Below are positions 26,133 to 35,218 of a stretch of 64,000 nt of DNA, piece after piece; positions within the stretch are counted from its first letter, which is position 1; every line of letters starts with the position of its first letter. The notes beneath the pieces were generated by a model. It was not told the DNA's origin and made no database searches. It was given only the letters and a program-made list of their open reading frames with translations. The DNA lies in assembly GCA_964491785.1 (NCBI GenBank), contig CAZBGS010000008.1:1-64000 (forward strand), given 5' to 3'. Both the position numbers and the translations under genes were made by a program. The stretch is from RZZS01 sp964491785. GTDB taxonomy: Bacteria; Pseudomonadota; Alphaproteobacteria; Micavibrionales; Micavibrionaceae.

Positions 26133-27653
26133 TCAGTCAAATCTTATCCGTCTGTAGCTGATCGCCTCGGCGATATGGGCGGGCGCTATCAGTTCAGGCG
26201 CTCCGTCCAGATCGGCGATGGTTCTCGCCAGCCTGATCATACGATAATAGCCACGCGCAGACAACTTCATCCGGCCAGCAGCCTGATCCAAAAGGGTTTT
26301 TGCCGCCTCTTCGAGGGGCGCTGCCCGCTCCAGCAACTCGCCGCTGACATGCGCGTTAAGGCTGATGCCTTCGGATCCGAGGTCTTTGAGTCTTGAGTGC
26401 TGCAATTCTCTGGCTTTCAGAACCCTGCGGGCCACTGTTGCCGAACTTTCCCCGGTTCTTTTGGTTCCAAGATCGGTTATGGACACCTGCGGCACTTCGA
26501 CCTGGATGTCGATGCGGTCGAGCAGCGGGCCGGAGATTTTGCTCTGATACTCGGCGGCGCATTTCGGCGCGCGCGTGCATTCCTGATCCGGATCGCCGAG
26601 ATGGCCGCAGCGGCAGGGGTTCATCGCCGCGATCAGCTGGAAGCGCGCCGGGTAGGTTACGTGGTTGTTGGCTCTTGCCACAAGCGTCCTGCCCGTCTCC
26701 AGCGGCTGGCGCATCGATTCCAGCGTGGCGCGCGCGAATTCAGGAAGCTCGTCGAGAAACAGCACACCGCAATGGGCGAGCGAGATTTCCCCCGGCCTCG
26801 CCTTCTGGCCTCCTCCGACCAGCGCCGGGAGCGAAGCCGAGTGGTGCGGATCGCGGAAAGGTCTCGTCCTCATCAGCCCGCCTTCGGGCAGTGTTCCGGC
26901 GAGAGAGTGAATCATCGAGACTTCAAGGGCTTCCTTCGGCGTCAGGGGCGGCAGTATGCCGGGAAGGGTCGAGGCCAGCATCGACTTGCCGGAGCCGGGA
27001 GGGCCGATCATCAGCATGTTATGCCCTCCGGCGGCGGCTATTTCGAGCGCGCGTTTGGCGGTCTCCTGCCCCCTGATCTCGCCGAGATCCGGAATCCGCG
27101 CCGGGGAGGTTTCAGCCAGCCTTGCCTCGGGGCGTCCCAAAATCTGATTTCCCTTGAGGTGGTTGATCAGCTGCATCAGGTCTTTGGGAGCGAGGATATC
27201 GATATCCCCGGCCCACGCCGCCTCTCCGCCGCAGGAATGAGGGCAGATCAGACGGTTGTCGTTGCCGGCGGCGTGCAGGGCGGCGGGAAGCACGCCCGCG
27301 ACCCAGCGGATTTCAGAATCGAGCGCCAGTTCGCCCAGAACGACGTAATCGGCCAGTTCTTCCTTGGGAATGACTTCCATCGCCGCCAGCAGGCCGAGAG
27401 CGATGGGCAGGTCGTAATGGCTGCCTTCCTTGGCGACGTCGGCCGGGGCCAGATTGACGACGATGCGCTTGGCTGGCAGCGACAGTCCCAGCGAGTGAAG
27501 CGCGCTTCTCACCCTTTCGCGGCTTTCGGCGACGGCCTTGTCGGGCAGTCCGACTACGGCGAACGCGGGAAGCCCGCCGGAGATCTGCACCTGCACATCC
27601 ACCGGCTGCACCTCGATGCCCTGAAAGGCCACGGTGTTGACGCGGGCTACCAT
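26133..27653 (-). CDS. comM: ComM/YifB family Mg-chelatase-like AAA+ ATPase
   Basis: 506 aa. N-terminal Lon-like ChlI domain (MVARVNTVAFQGIEVQPVDV), then an AAA+ core with Walker A MIGPPGSGKSMLASTLPG and Walker B CGVLFLDELPEF, and a cysteine cluster (AMNPCRCGHLGD plus CTRAPKCAAEYQ) before the C-terminal helical domain. In naturally transformable bacteria ComM is a branch-migration helicase that extends recombination during DNA uptake; it is also widespread elsewhere. Transcribed after the his/GNAT genes. Confidence 0.95.
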   Translation of the reverse strand: MVARVNTVAFQGIEVQPVDVQVQISGGLPAFAVVGLPDKAVAESRERVRSALHSLGLSLPAKRIVVNLAPADVAKEGSHYDLPIALGLLAAMEVIPKEELADYVVLGELALDSEIRWVAGVLPAALHAAGNDNRLICPHSCGGEAAWAGDIDILAPKDLMQLINHLKGNQILGRPEARLAETSPARIPDLGEIRGQETAKRALEIAAAGGHNMLMIGPPGSGKSMLASTLPGILPPLTPKEALEVSMIHSLAGTLPEGGLMRTRPFRDPHHSASLPALVGGGQKARPGEISLAHCGVLFLDELPEFARATLESMRQPLETGRTLVARANNHVTYPARFQLIAAMNPCRCGHLGDPDQECTRAPKCAAEYQSKISGPLLDRIDIQVEVPQVSITDLGTKRTGESSATVARRVLKARELQHSRLKDLGSEGISLNAHVSGELLERAAPLEEAAKTLLDQAAGRMKLSARGYYRMIRLARTIADLDGAPELIAPAHIAEAISYRRIRFD

Positions 27654-27767
27654 CGATATTCCTGAAGTTTATTTTTTCGCAGTATAACGGCTGGCTCCGG
27701 AAAATCCACTAAAGGTTACATCCGAAAACAGTTTTTTGGCAATTAGGCTTTCTGTCAGCCTGGCGCT

Positions 27768-28349
27768 CTAATCGATAGCGGAGATTCCGGGGGTCGGTTT
27801 TACGTCATTTTCAAGAAGCTTGGTGTAGTAATAGCCCTTGAGGATATCGTCGTCGATTTTCGCGTAATGCGGATGCTCGCCAATGCGCTGGTAGCCCATG
27901 CTTTCGAACAGGCTGATGGCGGCGGTCATGGTTTCGCGGACGTTTAGATTGATAACGACGATGCCGCGCTGAACCATATCCCGCTCGACCTTTTCGATCA
28001 GCATGCGCGAAAGGCCATAGCCGCGCGCCCAGGGGGCTATGAACACGCCGGTCAGTTTGGCGGCAAAGCTCTGCGCCTCGTTGTTGTCCGGCGGCAGGAT
28101 TATCTGCGCGGTGCCGCAGATCACGCCGTCGAGGCGGGCGACGAAAAGCAGCCTTGCGGGAATGGTCACGACACCCTGCCAGTAGCGTTCAAGCACGTCC
28201 CTCTGGGGCACCTTCACCCAGCCGAAGCCGCCGCCAACTTTAATCGCGGCCTCGGTGGCGTCGCAGACGTCGTTAAGGTCGGCGGGATTGATCCTGGTCA
28301 GTTGTTCGACACGCAATACCGGAGTTATTATTGGAGACTGCTCACTCAT
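27768..28349 (-). CDS. GNAT family N-acetyltransferase
   Basis: 193 aa from the ATG at 28349 (AAGGGA ribosome site). An alternative GTG at 28388 would overlap the hisH stop by GTGA. The acetyl-CoA binding motif A is LTGVFIAPWARGYGLSRMLI (Q/R-x-x-G-x-G/A type), preceded by ICGTAQIILP and followed by VINLNVRETMTAAISLFESM. The substrate is unknown. It directly follows hisH, where other alphaproteobacteria often have hisA or a small DUF gene. Confidence 0.85.
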   Translation of the reverse strand: MSEQSPIITPVLRVEQLTRINPADLNDVCDATEAAIKVGGGFGWVKVPQRDVLERYWQGVVTIPARLLFVARLDGVICGTAQIILPPDNNEAQSFAAKLTGVFIAPWARGYGLSRMLIEKVERDMVQRGIVVINLNVRETMTAAISLFESMGYQRIGEHPHYAKIDDDILKGYYYTKLLENDVKPTPGISAID

Positions 28350-28384
28350 TTTTTCCCTTTTGACTCGACTAACAGAGTTGTCTT

Positions 28385-29041
28385 TCACGGGTTCCAGCGA
28401 AGAAAATTACCTATCATCTTCAATCCGGATTTCTGGCTTTTTTCCGGATGGAACTGGACGCCCGCCAGGTTGTCCCTGCCGACAATGGCGGTGACGGCAC
28501 CCCCATATTCGGCAGTCGCGATTACATTGCGCTTATCTTCTGATTTAAACACAAAAGAATGAACAAAATAAAAATAGTCGTTTTCATTAACGTCTTTTAC
28601 CAAGGGATGCAACTGATTTGATTTGGAAATTTTTATCCTGTTCCATCCCATATGAGGTATTTTCAATTGCGGATCCGAGGGGGTCATCACCTCCACCCTG
28701 CCCCTGATCCAGTCGAAGCCGACGTGGTCGCCGTGCTCCATGCCGCGGCTGGCGAGAAGCTGCATGCCAACGCAGATTCCAAGGAAGGGACGGGCGTTTC
28801 TGATTACCGCCTCTTCAAGAGCTTCGGGCATGCCTTCTATAGCCTCCAGACCGGCCTTGCATGAAGCGAAGGCGCCCTGGCCCGGCAACACCACGCGGCT
28901 GGAATTTCTCACCTCGGCGGCGCTGGAGGTGACTATTACGGCCATGTCCAAACCGGCTTCCATTATGACTTTCTCGAAAGCCTTGGCGGCAGAGCGCAGG
29001 TTCCCTGAACCGTAGTCGATTATGGCGATGGTGCTGGTCAT
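28385..29041 (-). CDS. hisH: Imidazole glycerol phosphate synthase, glutaminase subunit
   Basis: Class I glutamine amidotransferase feeding ammonia to HisF. 218 aa from the ATG at 29041 (MTSTIAIIDYGSGNLRS); the longer frame upstream is antisense to hisB sequence. The nucleophile is in PFLGICVGMQLLASRG and the histidine-glutamate pair in GVQFHPEKSQKSG. hisF and hisA are not in the window, so the synthase partner is encoded elsewhere. It starts 23 bases after the hisC-hisB fusion and is probably co-transcribed with it. Confidence 0.95.
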   Translation of the reverse strand: MTSTIAIIDYGSGNLRSAAKAFEKVIMEAGLDMAVIVTSSAAEVRNSSRVVLPGQGAFASCKAGLEAIEGMPEALEEAVIRNARPFLGICVGMQLLASRGMEHGDHVGFDWIRGRVEVMTPSDPQLKIPHMGWNRIKISKSNQLHPLVKDVNENDYFYFVHSFVFKSEDKRNVIATAEYGGAVTAIVGRDNLAGVQFHPEKSQKSGLKMIGNFLRWNP

Positions 29042-29064
29042 TATTTTCTCGTCTTCGCGTTTGT

Positions 29065-30720
29065 TTACAACAAACCCTTGGTGCTGGGCAAGTCTTCGCC
29101 CTGCCTTGCTATCGCCTGCCTGAGGGCGCGGCCGAAGCCCTTGAAGCAGGCCTCGACCATATGATGGGTGTTTTTGCCCCTGACGCCGATATGGCATGTA
29201 GCCTGAAGGTTTTCGCAAAGGGAGCGGAATACATGCTCCACCATCTCGACGGGCATTTCACCAACCATCCGGTCGGGGAAGTTTCCTTCGAATTCGAGGG
29301 TGTAGCGGCCGCTCAGGTCGATCGCCACCTGTGCCAAAGACTCGTCCATAGGCATCAGAAAGCCGTAGCGGGAAATCCCGGTCTTGCCGCCGAGAGCCTG
29401 TTTAAGCGCCTGCCCCAGCGCGATGGCGCAGTCCTCCATCGTATGGTGCGGATCTATTTCAAGATCGCCCTTGCAGTTCAGTTCGAGGGCGAAGCCGCCG
29501 TGCCTGGCGACCTGCTCCAGCATATGGTCGTAAAAGCCGATGCCGGTGCTGATCTTTACCGGGGAAGCGGCGTCGAGATTGACAAAGACGTCTATCGCGG
29601 TCTCGCTGGTGTTGCGTGTGAGCCTGGCCGTGCGGAATGCGGCGGCGGACTGCTTCTCCGGCATGCCTTTCAGTACGGAAAGAAGCCTGTCCATTTCCGT
29701 ATCGGAGCCGATCGAGATGCGCACGCAGTTCTCCAGCCCCTTCTGATATGACTGGTCGCGAAGGACGATGTCATGTGCGAGGCATTCCCTGACGATTCTG
29801 GCGGCATCCCTGAAGCGCACCAGAACAAAATTGGCCTCGCCCGGATAGATTTGCTCCACCTCCGGCAGATCGCGCAGGGCTTTCAAGAACCGGTCTTTGG
29901 TCGCCAGAATTTCCGCGCGGCGGGCGGCGAGGCGGGCGGCGTTGTCTTTAGAAAGGATCTTTTCAACCGCCTGCGCCACCGGCACAGCCACCGGATAAGG
30001 CGGCAGGATGCGGCGGATCAGTTCGATAACGTCATGCCGTGCCACTGCCAGGCCGCAGCGGATGCCGGCGCAGGCATATTCCTTGGAAAGAGTGCGGTAG
30101 ACTATGAGATTGGGGAATTTCTCAACCTCGCCGGTGAAGCTCGGCTCGGCTGTGAAGGCGTTGTAGGTTTCGTCCACGGCCACCAGAGCGCGGTCTTCGA
30201 ATTGGCGGCAAAGCTCCACGATATCTTCGGCGCGCAGAAGATTTGCGGTCGGGTTGTTGGGGGAACATACAAAAATGATTTTGGTGTTTTCGTCCGCCGC
30301 CTTTATCACCGCCGGAACGTCCAGCTGAAAGTCCTGATCGAGGGGCACGCCGATCACTTTCGCGCCCTGGACTCTGGCAGAGTGCGCGTACATCGGAAAA
30401 GTCGGCGGGCAGACGATAATGTTATCCTTGCCGGGTTCGCAGAAAGCGCGGACGGTCAGGTCTATAGCCTCGTCCGCCCCTCTTGTCACCAGAAGGTTGC
30501 GGCTAGATATATCGTAAACACGGCAGATCGCCTCGACCAGCCCTTTGGGCTGCTGCGGGGCGTAGCGGGAATAACCGGAGACTCCGGGCATCGGCTCGTA
30601 AGGGCACTCATTGGCGTCGAGATAGACCATGCCTTCTCGCCCCTGGACGATGGAGCGCGCGGATTTATAAGGTTCGAGAGCAAGGATCTCCGCCCTTGCG
30701 CGGTTAACGATGCCGGTCAT
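29065..30720 (-). CDS. Fused histidinol-phosphate aminotransferase / imidazoleglycerol-phosphate dehydratase
   Basis: 551 aa in one uninterrupted frame. Residues about 1-350 are HisC, a fold-I PLP aminotransferase: YLDANECPYEPMPG, VCSPNNPTANLL, VDETYNAF and the lysine in YRTLSKEYACAGIRCGLAV. Residues about 360-551 are HisB dehydratase: TRNTSETAIDVFVNLD, the metal-binding DPHHTMEDCAIALGQAL and KNTHHMVEACFKGFGRAL. The two catalyse steps 7 and 6 of histidine synthesis respectively, so the fusion joins consecutive enzymes (dehydratase product imidazoleacetol-P is the aminotransferase substrate). In E. coli HisB is instead fused to a phosphatase. No stop or frameshift is seen between the domains. 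Confidence 0.93.
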   Translation of the reverse strand: MTGIVNRARAEILALEPYKSARSIVQGREGMVYLDANECPYEPMPGVSGYSRYAPQQPKGLVEAICRVYDISSRNLLVTRGADEAIDLTVRAFCEPGKDNIIVCPPTFPMYAHSARVQGAKVIGVPLDQDFQLDVPAVIKAADENTKIIFVCSPNNPTANLLRAEDIVELCRQFEDRALVAVDETYNAFTAEPSFTGEVEKFPNLIVYRTLSKEYACAGIRCGLAVARHDVIELIRRILPPYPVAVPVAQAVEKILSKDNAARLAARRAEILATKDRFLKALRDLPEVEQIYPGEANFVLVRFRDAARIVRECLAHDIVLRDQSYQKGLENCVRISIGSDTEMDRLLSVLKGMPEKQSAAAFRTARLTRNTSETAIDVFVNLDAASPVKISTGIGFYDHMLEQVARHGGFALELNCKGDLEIDPHHTMEDCAIALGQALKQALGGKTGISRYGFLMPMDESLAQVAIDLSGRYTLEFEGNFPDRMVGEMPVEMVEHVFRSLCENLQATCHIGVRGKNTHHMVEACFKGFGRALRQAIARQGEDLPSTKGLL

Positions 30721-30749
30721 TCATTTTCTTTCAAGTCTGAAGCATTGTT

Positions 30750-31439
30750 TTAGGTGGCCAGGGGGCAGCATGTCAACTTCTCATGCGAAAAGCAGCCGGC
30801 CTTGAGGAATTCCACCACCTGCCGGTGGACTTCGCGATCCCATCCCATAATGCCGTGAAGGACGGGAAGGATAATATGGTCTTTCATGCCCTCGAGTTTG
30901 GTGTTTTCGACGCTGACGCAGCCGTCGTTCTCGCCTCTGATACACAGCATTCCGAAGGGATAGAACCAGTTCTGCGTGCCTGCGATGATCCCCAGTTCAT
31001 ACCAGGGACAGATCTTTTTCTGTGAACGCTCGGTGGTGGTAAGCTGCTGTCCGGCGGGGCCGAATACCAGTTTATAAGCGATGTTTTTATGCAGGAAGTC
31101 GGCGACCTCGCTGCCGCCGTGGGGCGGGCCCATCATCACCACCCTGCCCATTTTTTCCTGAGGAAGCTTTTCCTTGCTTGCGTCGAGATAGAAACCGGCG
31201 ACCAGTCCGCCCATCGAATGGGTGACGAAATGAACCTTGTCTGAATCCTCCCAGACCCTCTTGCCGGCGAGCCTTTCGCCAAGCCAGCCGGAGAGGGTTA
31301 ATATATCGTTGCGAAGTGAAGGATATGTCAGATTAAGAGTGGCATATCCTTTTTTTTGCAAAGTCTTTTCTATCAGAACCATATTCCACAGCGAATGGCC
31401 GATGCCGTGGAGAAGGATTACGGTTTCCGGGTTTTTCAT
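30750..31439 (-). CDS. Alpha/beta hydrolase, lipase-like
   Basis: 229 aa. The fold begins VILLHGIGHSLWNM (oxyanion HG), the nucleophile elbow is FVTHSMGGLVAGFYLD, followed by MMGPPHGGSEVADFL as in PGAP1/LipA-type lipases. The acid is likely in RGENDGCVSVENT and the histidine in VLHGIMGWDREVH. No signal peptide is seen, so it is probably cytosolic. Two cysteines sit near the C-terminus (FSHEKLTCCPL). The substrate is unknown. It lies 30 bases upstream of hisC-hisB on the same strand. Confidence 0.85.
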   Translation of the reverse strand: MKNPETVILLHGIGHSLWNMVLIEKTLQKKGYATLNLTYPSLRNDILTLSGWLGERLAGKRVWEDSDKVHFVTHSMGGLVAGFYLDASKEKLPQEKMGRVVMMGPPHGGSEVADFLHKNIAYKLVFGPAGQQLTTTERSQKKICPWYELGIIAGTQNWFYPFGMLCIRGENDGCVSVENTKLEGMKDHIILPVLHGIMGWDREVHRQVVEFLKAGCFSHEKLTCCPLAT

Positions 31440-31588
31440 TATTCTTTTGCCTTACGATTAGCCTTGTATAGCTATAAGCTTACCCTGATGATAATTTTTT
31501 TTACAAGAATAGAGCAAGTGGGCCGGATTAATGCGCGCCAGTCGTTTTTAAGCTTGAAACTGGCTTGCGGCGAGTTAAATGTACTTGA

Positions 31589-32224
31589 ATGGTCTGGCTT
31601 CTGCCTCTTTTTGTCATTATTTTTGCATCATCGGCACAGGCGCGGCCTGTTTCGTATCCCGGGGGGTGGACTGTCATTCAGACTAACGACAGCGAGTCGC
31701 ATTCGCTGCTTTGGCATTATTCGCCGAGCGCGAAGTATTCGCTTGGCTACAGGCTTGAATATATGCGGGATGGCGACTACACGCTGAACATGCTGCAAAA
31801 CAACATCCTGCTGAAGCGATGGAACGAGAGGGACAGCCAGGCCAATCTGTATCTCAAGTCGGCGATAGGGGCGGCATACAGCGACCATGGAGATTTCGAG
31901 GGCGAGATCGAGCCTGCCGCCTTTACCGGAATGGCCGCCGACTGGGAAGACAGGCGTTATTTCATTTCCTATGAAAACCGGGCTTCGTATGCCGGGGACA
32001 TAGACAGGGGCTTCAGCCAGAGAGCGCGGGTCGGGATTGCTCCGTATATCGGGGATTACGGGGATCTGCATACATGGCTGATGCTTGAGCTCCAGCACTT
32101 CCCCAAAAGAGACGAGCATTTCCGGGTAGCGCCGCTGGTGAGATTTTTCAAAGGCGTCGGTCTGATGGAAGCCGGGATCGACAGCGAGGGGGATCTTCTT
32201 TTCAACTGGATTTACAGATTTTGA
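31589..32224 (+). CDS. Exported beta-rich protein, probably outer membrane
   Basis: 211 aa with a signal peptide (MVWLLPLFVIIFASSAQARP). The mature part shows alternating aromatic and polar residues typical of beta-barrels (YSLGYRLEYMRDGDYTLNML, RRYFISYENRASYAGD) and ends with an aromatic residue (FNWIYRF), a sign of outer-membrane insertion. The family is not named, but genes of this kind sit next to heavy-metal (MerP/MerT-like) genes, as here. It is the first of a three-gene set ending at 32913. Confidence 0.65.
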   Translation: MVWLLPLFVIIFASSAQARPVSYPGGWTVIQTNDSESHSLLWHYSPSAKYSLGYRLEYMRDGDYTLNMLQNNILLKRWNERDSQANLYLKSAIGAAYSDHGDFEGEIEPAAFTGMAADWEDRRYFISYENRASYAGDIDRGFSQRARVGIAPYIGDYGDLHTWLMLELQHFPKRDEHFRVAPLVRFFKGVGLMEAGIDSEGDLLFNWIYRF

Positions 32225-32234
32225 GGAGGCTGAA

Positions 32235-32549
32235 ATGTTCAGGTCTAAAATCATTGCTTTTTTTGTCGCGGTCTTTCTGGTTTCAGGCTTGCCCGCCTAT
32301 GCCAGTGATCGCCTGATCACGGTTCATGTCAGCGGAATGGTCTGCGATTTCTGCGCCAGATCGCTGGAAAAAGTGTTCAAGGGGCATGAGGCGGCCGAAG
32401 GCGTAAGCGTCAATCTTGACGCAAAAACCGTAGAACTCCGCCTGAACGAAGGCAAGAGCATCGACGATGCGACGATAGGCACGCTGGTAAAAGATTCCGG
32501 ATACAACGTCGTGGAGATCGTCAGAGCGCGAGATGAACAGCAACTTTAA
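32235..32549 (+). CDS. Periplasmic heavy-metal-associated domain protein (MerP-like)
   Basis: 104 aa: signal peptide (FFVAVFLVSGLPAYAS), then a ferredoxin-like HMA fold with the metal site SGMVCDFCARSLEK (C-x2-C) and TVELRLNEGKSIDDATIGTL. It would bind a soft metal ion in the periplasm. GAGG ribosome site. Its end overlaps the start of the next gene by 17 bases, which points to joint expression with the MerT-like transporter. Confidence 0.85.
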   Translation: MFRSKIIAFFVAVFLVSGLPAYASDRLITVHVSGMVCDFCARSLEKVFKGHEAAEGVSVNLDAKTVELRLNEGKSIDDATIGTLVKDSGYNVVEIVRARDEQQL

Positions 32550-32913
32550 ACTGTTGTTACCTGCGCTGTCGCTGTTTGCCAGTGCAGGCACAATGGTGTG
32601 CTGTGCCCTGCCGGCGCTGCTGGTGACGCTGGGGCTTGGAGCGGCCATGGCCGGGCTGGCAGCCTCGGCACCGTGGCTGCTTTGGCTTTCGGATCACAAG
32701 GCGGCGATATTCACGGTCGCGGGATTACTGCTGGCTGCGGCGGCTGCCCTGCAATGGAAGGCAAGAAACGCACCCTGTCCGGCCGACCCGGCCAAAGCCA
32801 AAGCCTGCGCGTTTTTGAGAAGAGCCGGCATTGGCGCACTGGCGGTTTCGATGCTGTTTTACCTGACCGGGCTTTTTTTCGCTTTTTTCGCCGCCGACAT
32901 TTTTTTCAGCTAG
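32533..32913 (+). CDS. MerT-like metal transport membrane protein
   Basis: 126 aa, three membrane helices. The first carries the adjacent cysteines typical of MerT (GTMVCCALPALLVTLGLGA). A second hydrophobic helix (AAIFTVAGLLLAAAAALQW) is followed by a cytoplasmic loop with two further cysteines (NAPCPADPAKAKACAF). The helix GIGALAVSMLFYLTGLFFAF closes the protein. It probably accepts a metal from the neighbouring HMA protein. No merA or merR is near, so the ion may not be mercury. Confidence 0.8.
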   Translation: MNSNFKLLLPALSLFASAGTMVCCALPALLVTLGLGAAMAGLAASAPWLLWLSDHKAAIFTVAGLLLAAAAALQWKARNAPCPADPAKAKACAFLRRAGIGALAVSMLFYLTGLFFAFFAADIFFS

Positions 32914-33043
32914 GCTCAGACTTCATTAATTATGGAATACCGGATACGATAGTGAAAGTAATGCAGGCCAGGCTATTGAACATTGACAGGCTAAAACGAT
33001 TAATGGTAGGCATTGGTATGATTCTTGTTTCGAGGACGAAATA

Positions 33044-34471
33044 ATGACAATACCGTGCCTGTCTACAAAAGATGCAGCCCTTTCTATTGGCGTATCAGAA
33101 CAAAGAATACGAACCTTACTTCGTGATGGAATTATTGCTGGCCAGCAAGTTGGAAAGACGTGGGTTGTTGAGCCAAAATCTTTTGAAGAATATCTTAGGA
33201 AGGAAAAAAACCCAGCAGATAAAGTGACCAAACCAAAAAAAACAAACTCGTTGAAAGCAATTTCTTTTTTCTCTGGCGCAATGGGCCTTGATCTAGGGCT
33301 AGAGAAAGCTGGAATAGAGGTAGTTCTTGCTTGTGAGGTTGATAAAAAATGCCGCCAAACCATCATAGCCAATAAGCCAGATATTGCATTAATTGGCGAT
33401 ATTACCGAATACACTGCGGAAGATGTTTTGAAGTATTCAGGAATCGAGGCCGGAAAAATTGATATTATAGTTGGTGGCCCCCCCTGTCAGGCTTTTTCAA
33501 CAGCAGGAAATAGGAAGGGATTCAAGGATGATCGAGGAAATGTTTTCCTGAACTATGTTGATATGATTCTAGAACTGCGCCCAAAATATGCAGTCATTGA
33601 AAATGTGCGTGGACTGCTTTCCGCCCCTATGACTCATCGGCCTCACGCTGAAAGAGGCGAAGGAAATAAGCCTATGATGCAAGACGAATTGCCTGGAGGA
33701 GTTCTAGGATACATCATCCACAAACTTAAAGTCGGCGGATATAGCGTTAGCTTTAACTTATATAACGCAGCCAATTATGGTGTCCCCCAGATTAGAGAGC
33801 GTGTAGTCATAATTTGCTACCGTGATGGAGAAAAAGTACCTCATTTGAATCCAACACATTCTAATGATCCAACCTTTGGGTTGCCCCGCTGGAAAACATT
33901 GAAAGAAGCAATATCTGATTTGGATGAGTCAGATGCTGTACACATTAACTTCCCAGACAATAGATTAAAGTATTATAAGATGTTAAAGCCCGGTCAATAT
34001 TGGAAACACCTTCCCATCGATTTGCAAAAAGAAGCTTTGGGGAAGTCTTATTTCTCTGGTGGAGGCAAGACTGGTTTTCTGCGTCGACTTTCTTGGGATA
34101 AGCCGAGTTGCACATTGGTAACTCACCCGGCCATGCCAGCAACGGATATTTGCCATCCAGAAATAAACAGACCACTCAGCATCCAAGAATATAAAAGAAT
34201 TCAACAGCTTCCTGATAACTGGATAGTCTGCGGATCGATTCTTGACCAGTACCGCCAAATTGGTAATGCGGTGCCTGTTGGACTTGGCGAGGCAATTGGA
34301 AAAACAATTATAAGTCATAGCAGCGGAGAATCATCAGCCCCCCCATTAGGCTTTCCGTTCTCTCGCTATAAGCAAAATGATGAGATCAGCTGGGAAGCAA
34401 AAAATAAAGTCAGAAATATGACTGTCCATTATCAAGAAGGTCTACTATCAGCCCTAGAAAAAGCAGCGTAG
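33044..34471 (+). CDS. DNA cytosine-5 methyltransferase with N-terminal helix-turn-helix
   Basis: 475 aa. Residues 1-52 are an excisionase/MerR-like helix-turn-helix (STKDAALSIGVSEQRIRTLL, then KTWVVEPKSFEEYL). The C5-MTase core follows: motif I SFFSGAMGLDLGLEKAG, catalytic motif IV GGPPCQAFSTAGNRKG, motif VI AVIENVRG, motif VIII QIRERV, and motif X QIGNAVPVGLGEAIG. The length and target region suit a GGWCC-type enzyme such as M.SinI, but specificity is not proven. Codon and base use are clearly more AT-rich than the neighbours, pointing to horizontal transfer. Tail-to-tail with a restriction endonuclease. Confidence 0.92.
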   Translation: MTIPCLSTKDAALSIGVSEQRIRTLLRDGIIAGQQVGKTWVVEPKSFEEYLRKEKNPADKVTKPKKTNSLKAISFFSGAMGLDLGLEKAGIEVVLACEVDKKCRQTIIANKPDIALIGDITEYTAEDVLKYSGIEAGKIDIIVGGPPCQAFSTAGNRKGFKDDRGNVFLNYVDMILELRPKYAVIENVRGLLSAPMTHRPHAERGEGNKPMMQDELPGGVLGYIIHKLKVGGYSVSFNLYNAANYGVPQIRERVVIICYRDGEKVPHLNPTHSNDPTFGLPRWKTLKEAISDLDESDAVHINFPDNRLKYYKMLKPGQYWKHLPIDLQKEALGKSYFSGGGKTGFLRRLSWDKPSCTLVTHPAMPATDICHPEINRPLSIQEYKRIQQLPDNWIVCGSILDQYRQIGNAVPVGLGEAIGKTIISHSSGESSAPPLGFPFSRYKQNDEISWEAKNKVRNMTVHYQEGLLSALEKAA

Positions 34472-34477
34472 CGGTTA

Positions 34478-35149
34478 TCAGCTTTTTATAGAAAGAAGAT
34501 ACTTCTCAACAAATTCTCTGAACCCCTCTTCTGAAAGGGATGAATCGACAATTTTAGGAAACTTTTTCCAGTTATCACCCTTTTTCTTAGAGAAAGTTCG
34601 GAACCATTTTTCAATTTCTGTTCCTTTTCTTATTGCAGAGGAGGAAGAATTTTCAGAATTGTCCCTATTTTTAACCTGAAGTGCCAACCATTTCCCATCT
34701 TGTTTCCGATGAACAAAATCAACCGCTTTTACAATTGATCCAGAACACCAAACCCACCCATGATTTTCAACTACGCTTGCAATATACCTTTCAAGAATAT
34801 CCCCGATAAGGTTTTCTGCTCCCATGGAGAGGTTATGAAGTTCAACGGCTCTTCCAAGTTCTTCCTCTGGGACATCAAAATACTTATTTATAATAAAATT
34901 CACCATTTCATCGGGGATTGTTGACGGCGGGCTTGGTGCACGTGGCTCCCGGCTTTTAATAAAGTTCATTGCTTGTCGTCTAATATATTCTTCCGAACCA
35001 ATAACAATACCTGAGCGTCCTCGAACCGCAGACGCAACCTCTGGGTTATCAGAAAGAAACAGGATCATTGTCGCAAATCTTTGAGACAAGGCTGGATCCA
35101 ACTGGTTCATTATTTCGACTGCTAAGTCGACTGATTCTTTAACAGACAT
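34478..35149 (-). CDS. Type II restriction endonuclease, SinI-like
   Basis: 223 aa, converging on the methyltransferase with a six-base gap between stops. A PD-(D/E)xK-like core is visible: KAVDFVHRKQDG, then WLALQVKNRDNSENSSSS, followed by KWFRTFSKKKGDNWKKFP. The sequence AENLIGDILERYIAS and this core resemble the SinI (GGWCC) endonuclease family as remembered, so the assignment is moderate. AT-rich like its partner. Together they form a compact restriction-modification module inserted between the metal genes and speB. Confidence 0.7.
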   Translation of the reverse strand: MSVKESVDLAVEIMNQLDPALSQRFATMILFLSDNPEVASAVRGRSGIVIGSEEYIRRQAMNFIKSREPRAPSPPSTIPDEMVNFIINKYFDVPEEELGRAVELHNLSMGAENLIGDILERYIASVVENHGWVWCSGSIVKAVDFVHRKQDGKWLALQVKNRDNSENSSSSAIRKGTEIEKWFRTFSKKKGDNWKKFPKIVDSSLSEEGFREFVEKYLLSIKS

Positions 35150-35218
35150 CTCGCCACTCTAACGTAAAATTTTATTGATGCTAGCAACGAATGGGCTAAA
35201 TCACTAGTCATTACCTCA

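Noticed and set aside
26397..27665. 422-codon plus-strand frame opposite comM
   Set aside because: Shadow of a GC-rich gene; the minus strand carries complete ComM motifs.
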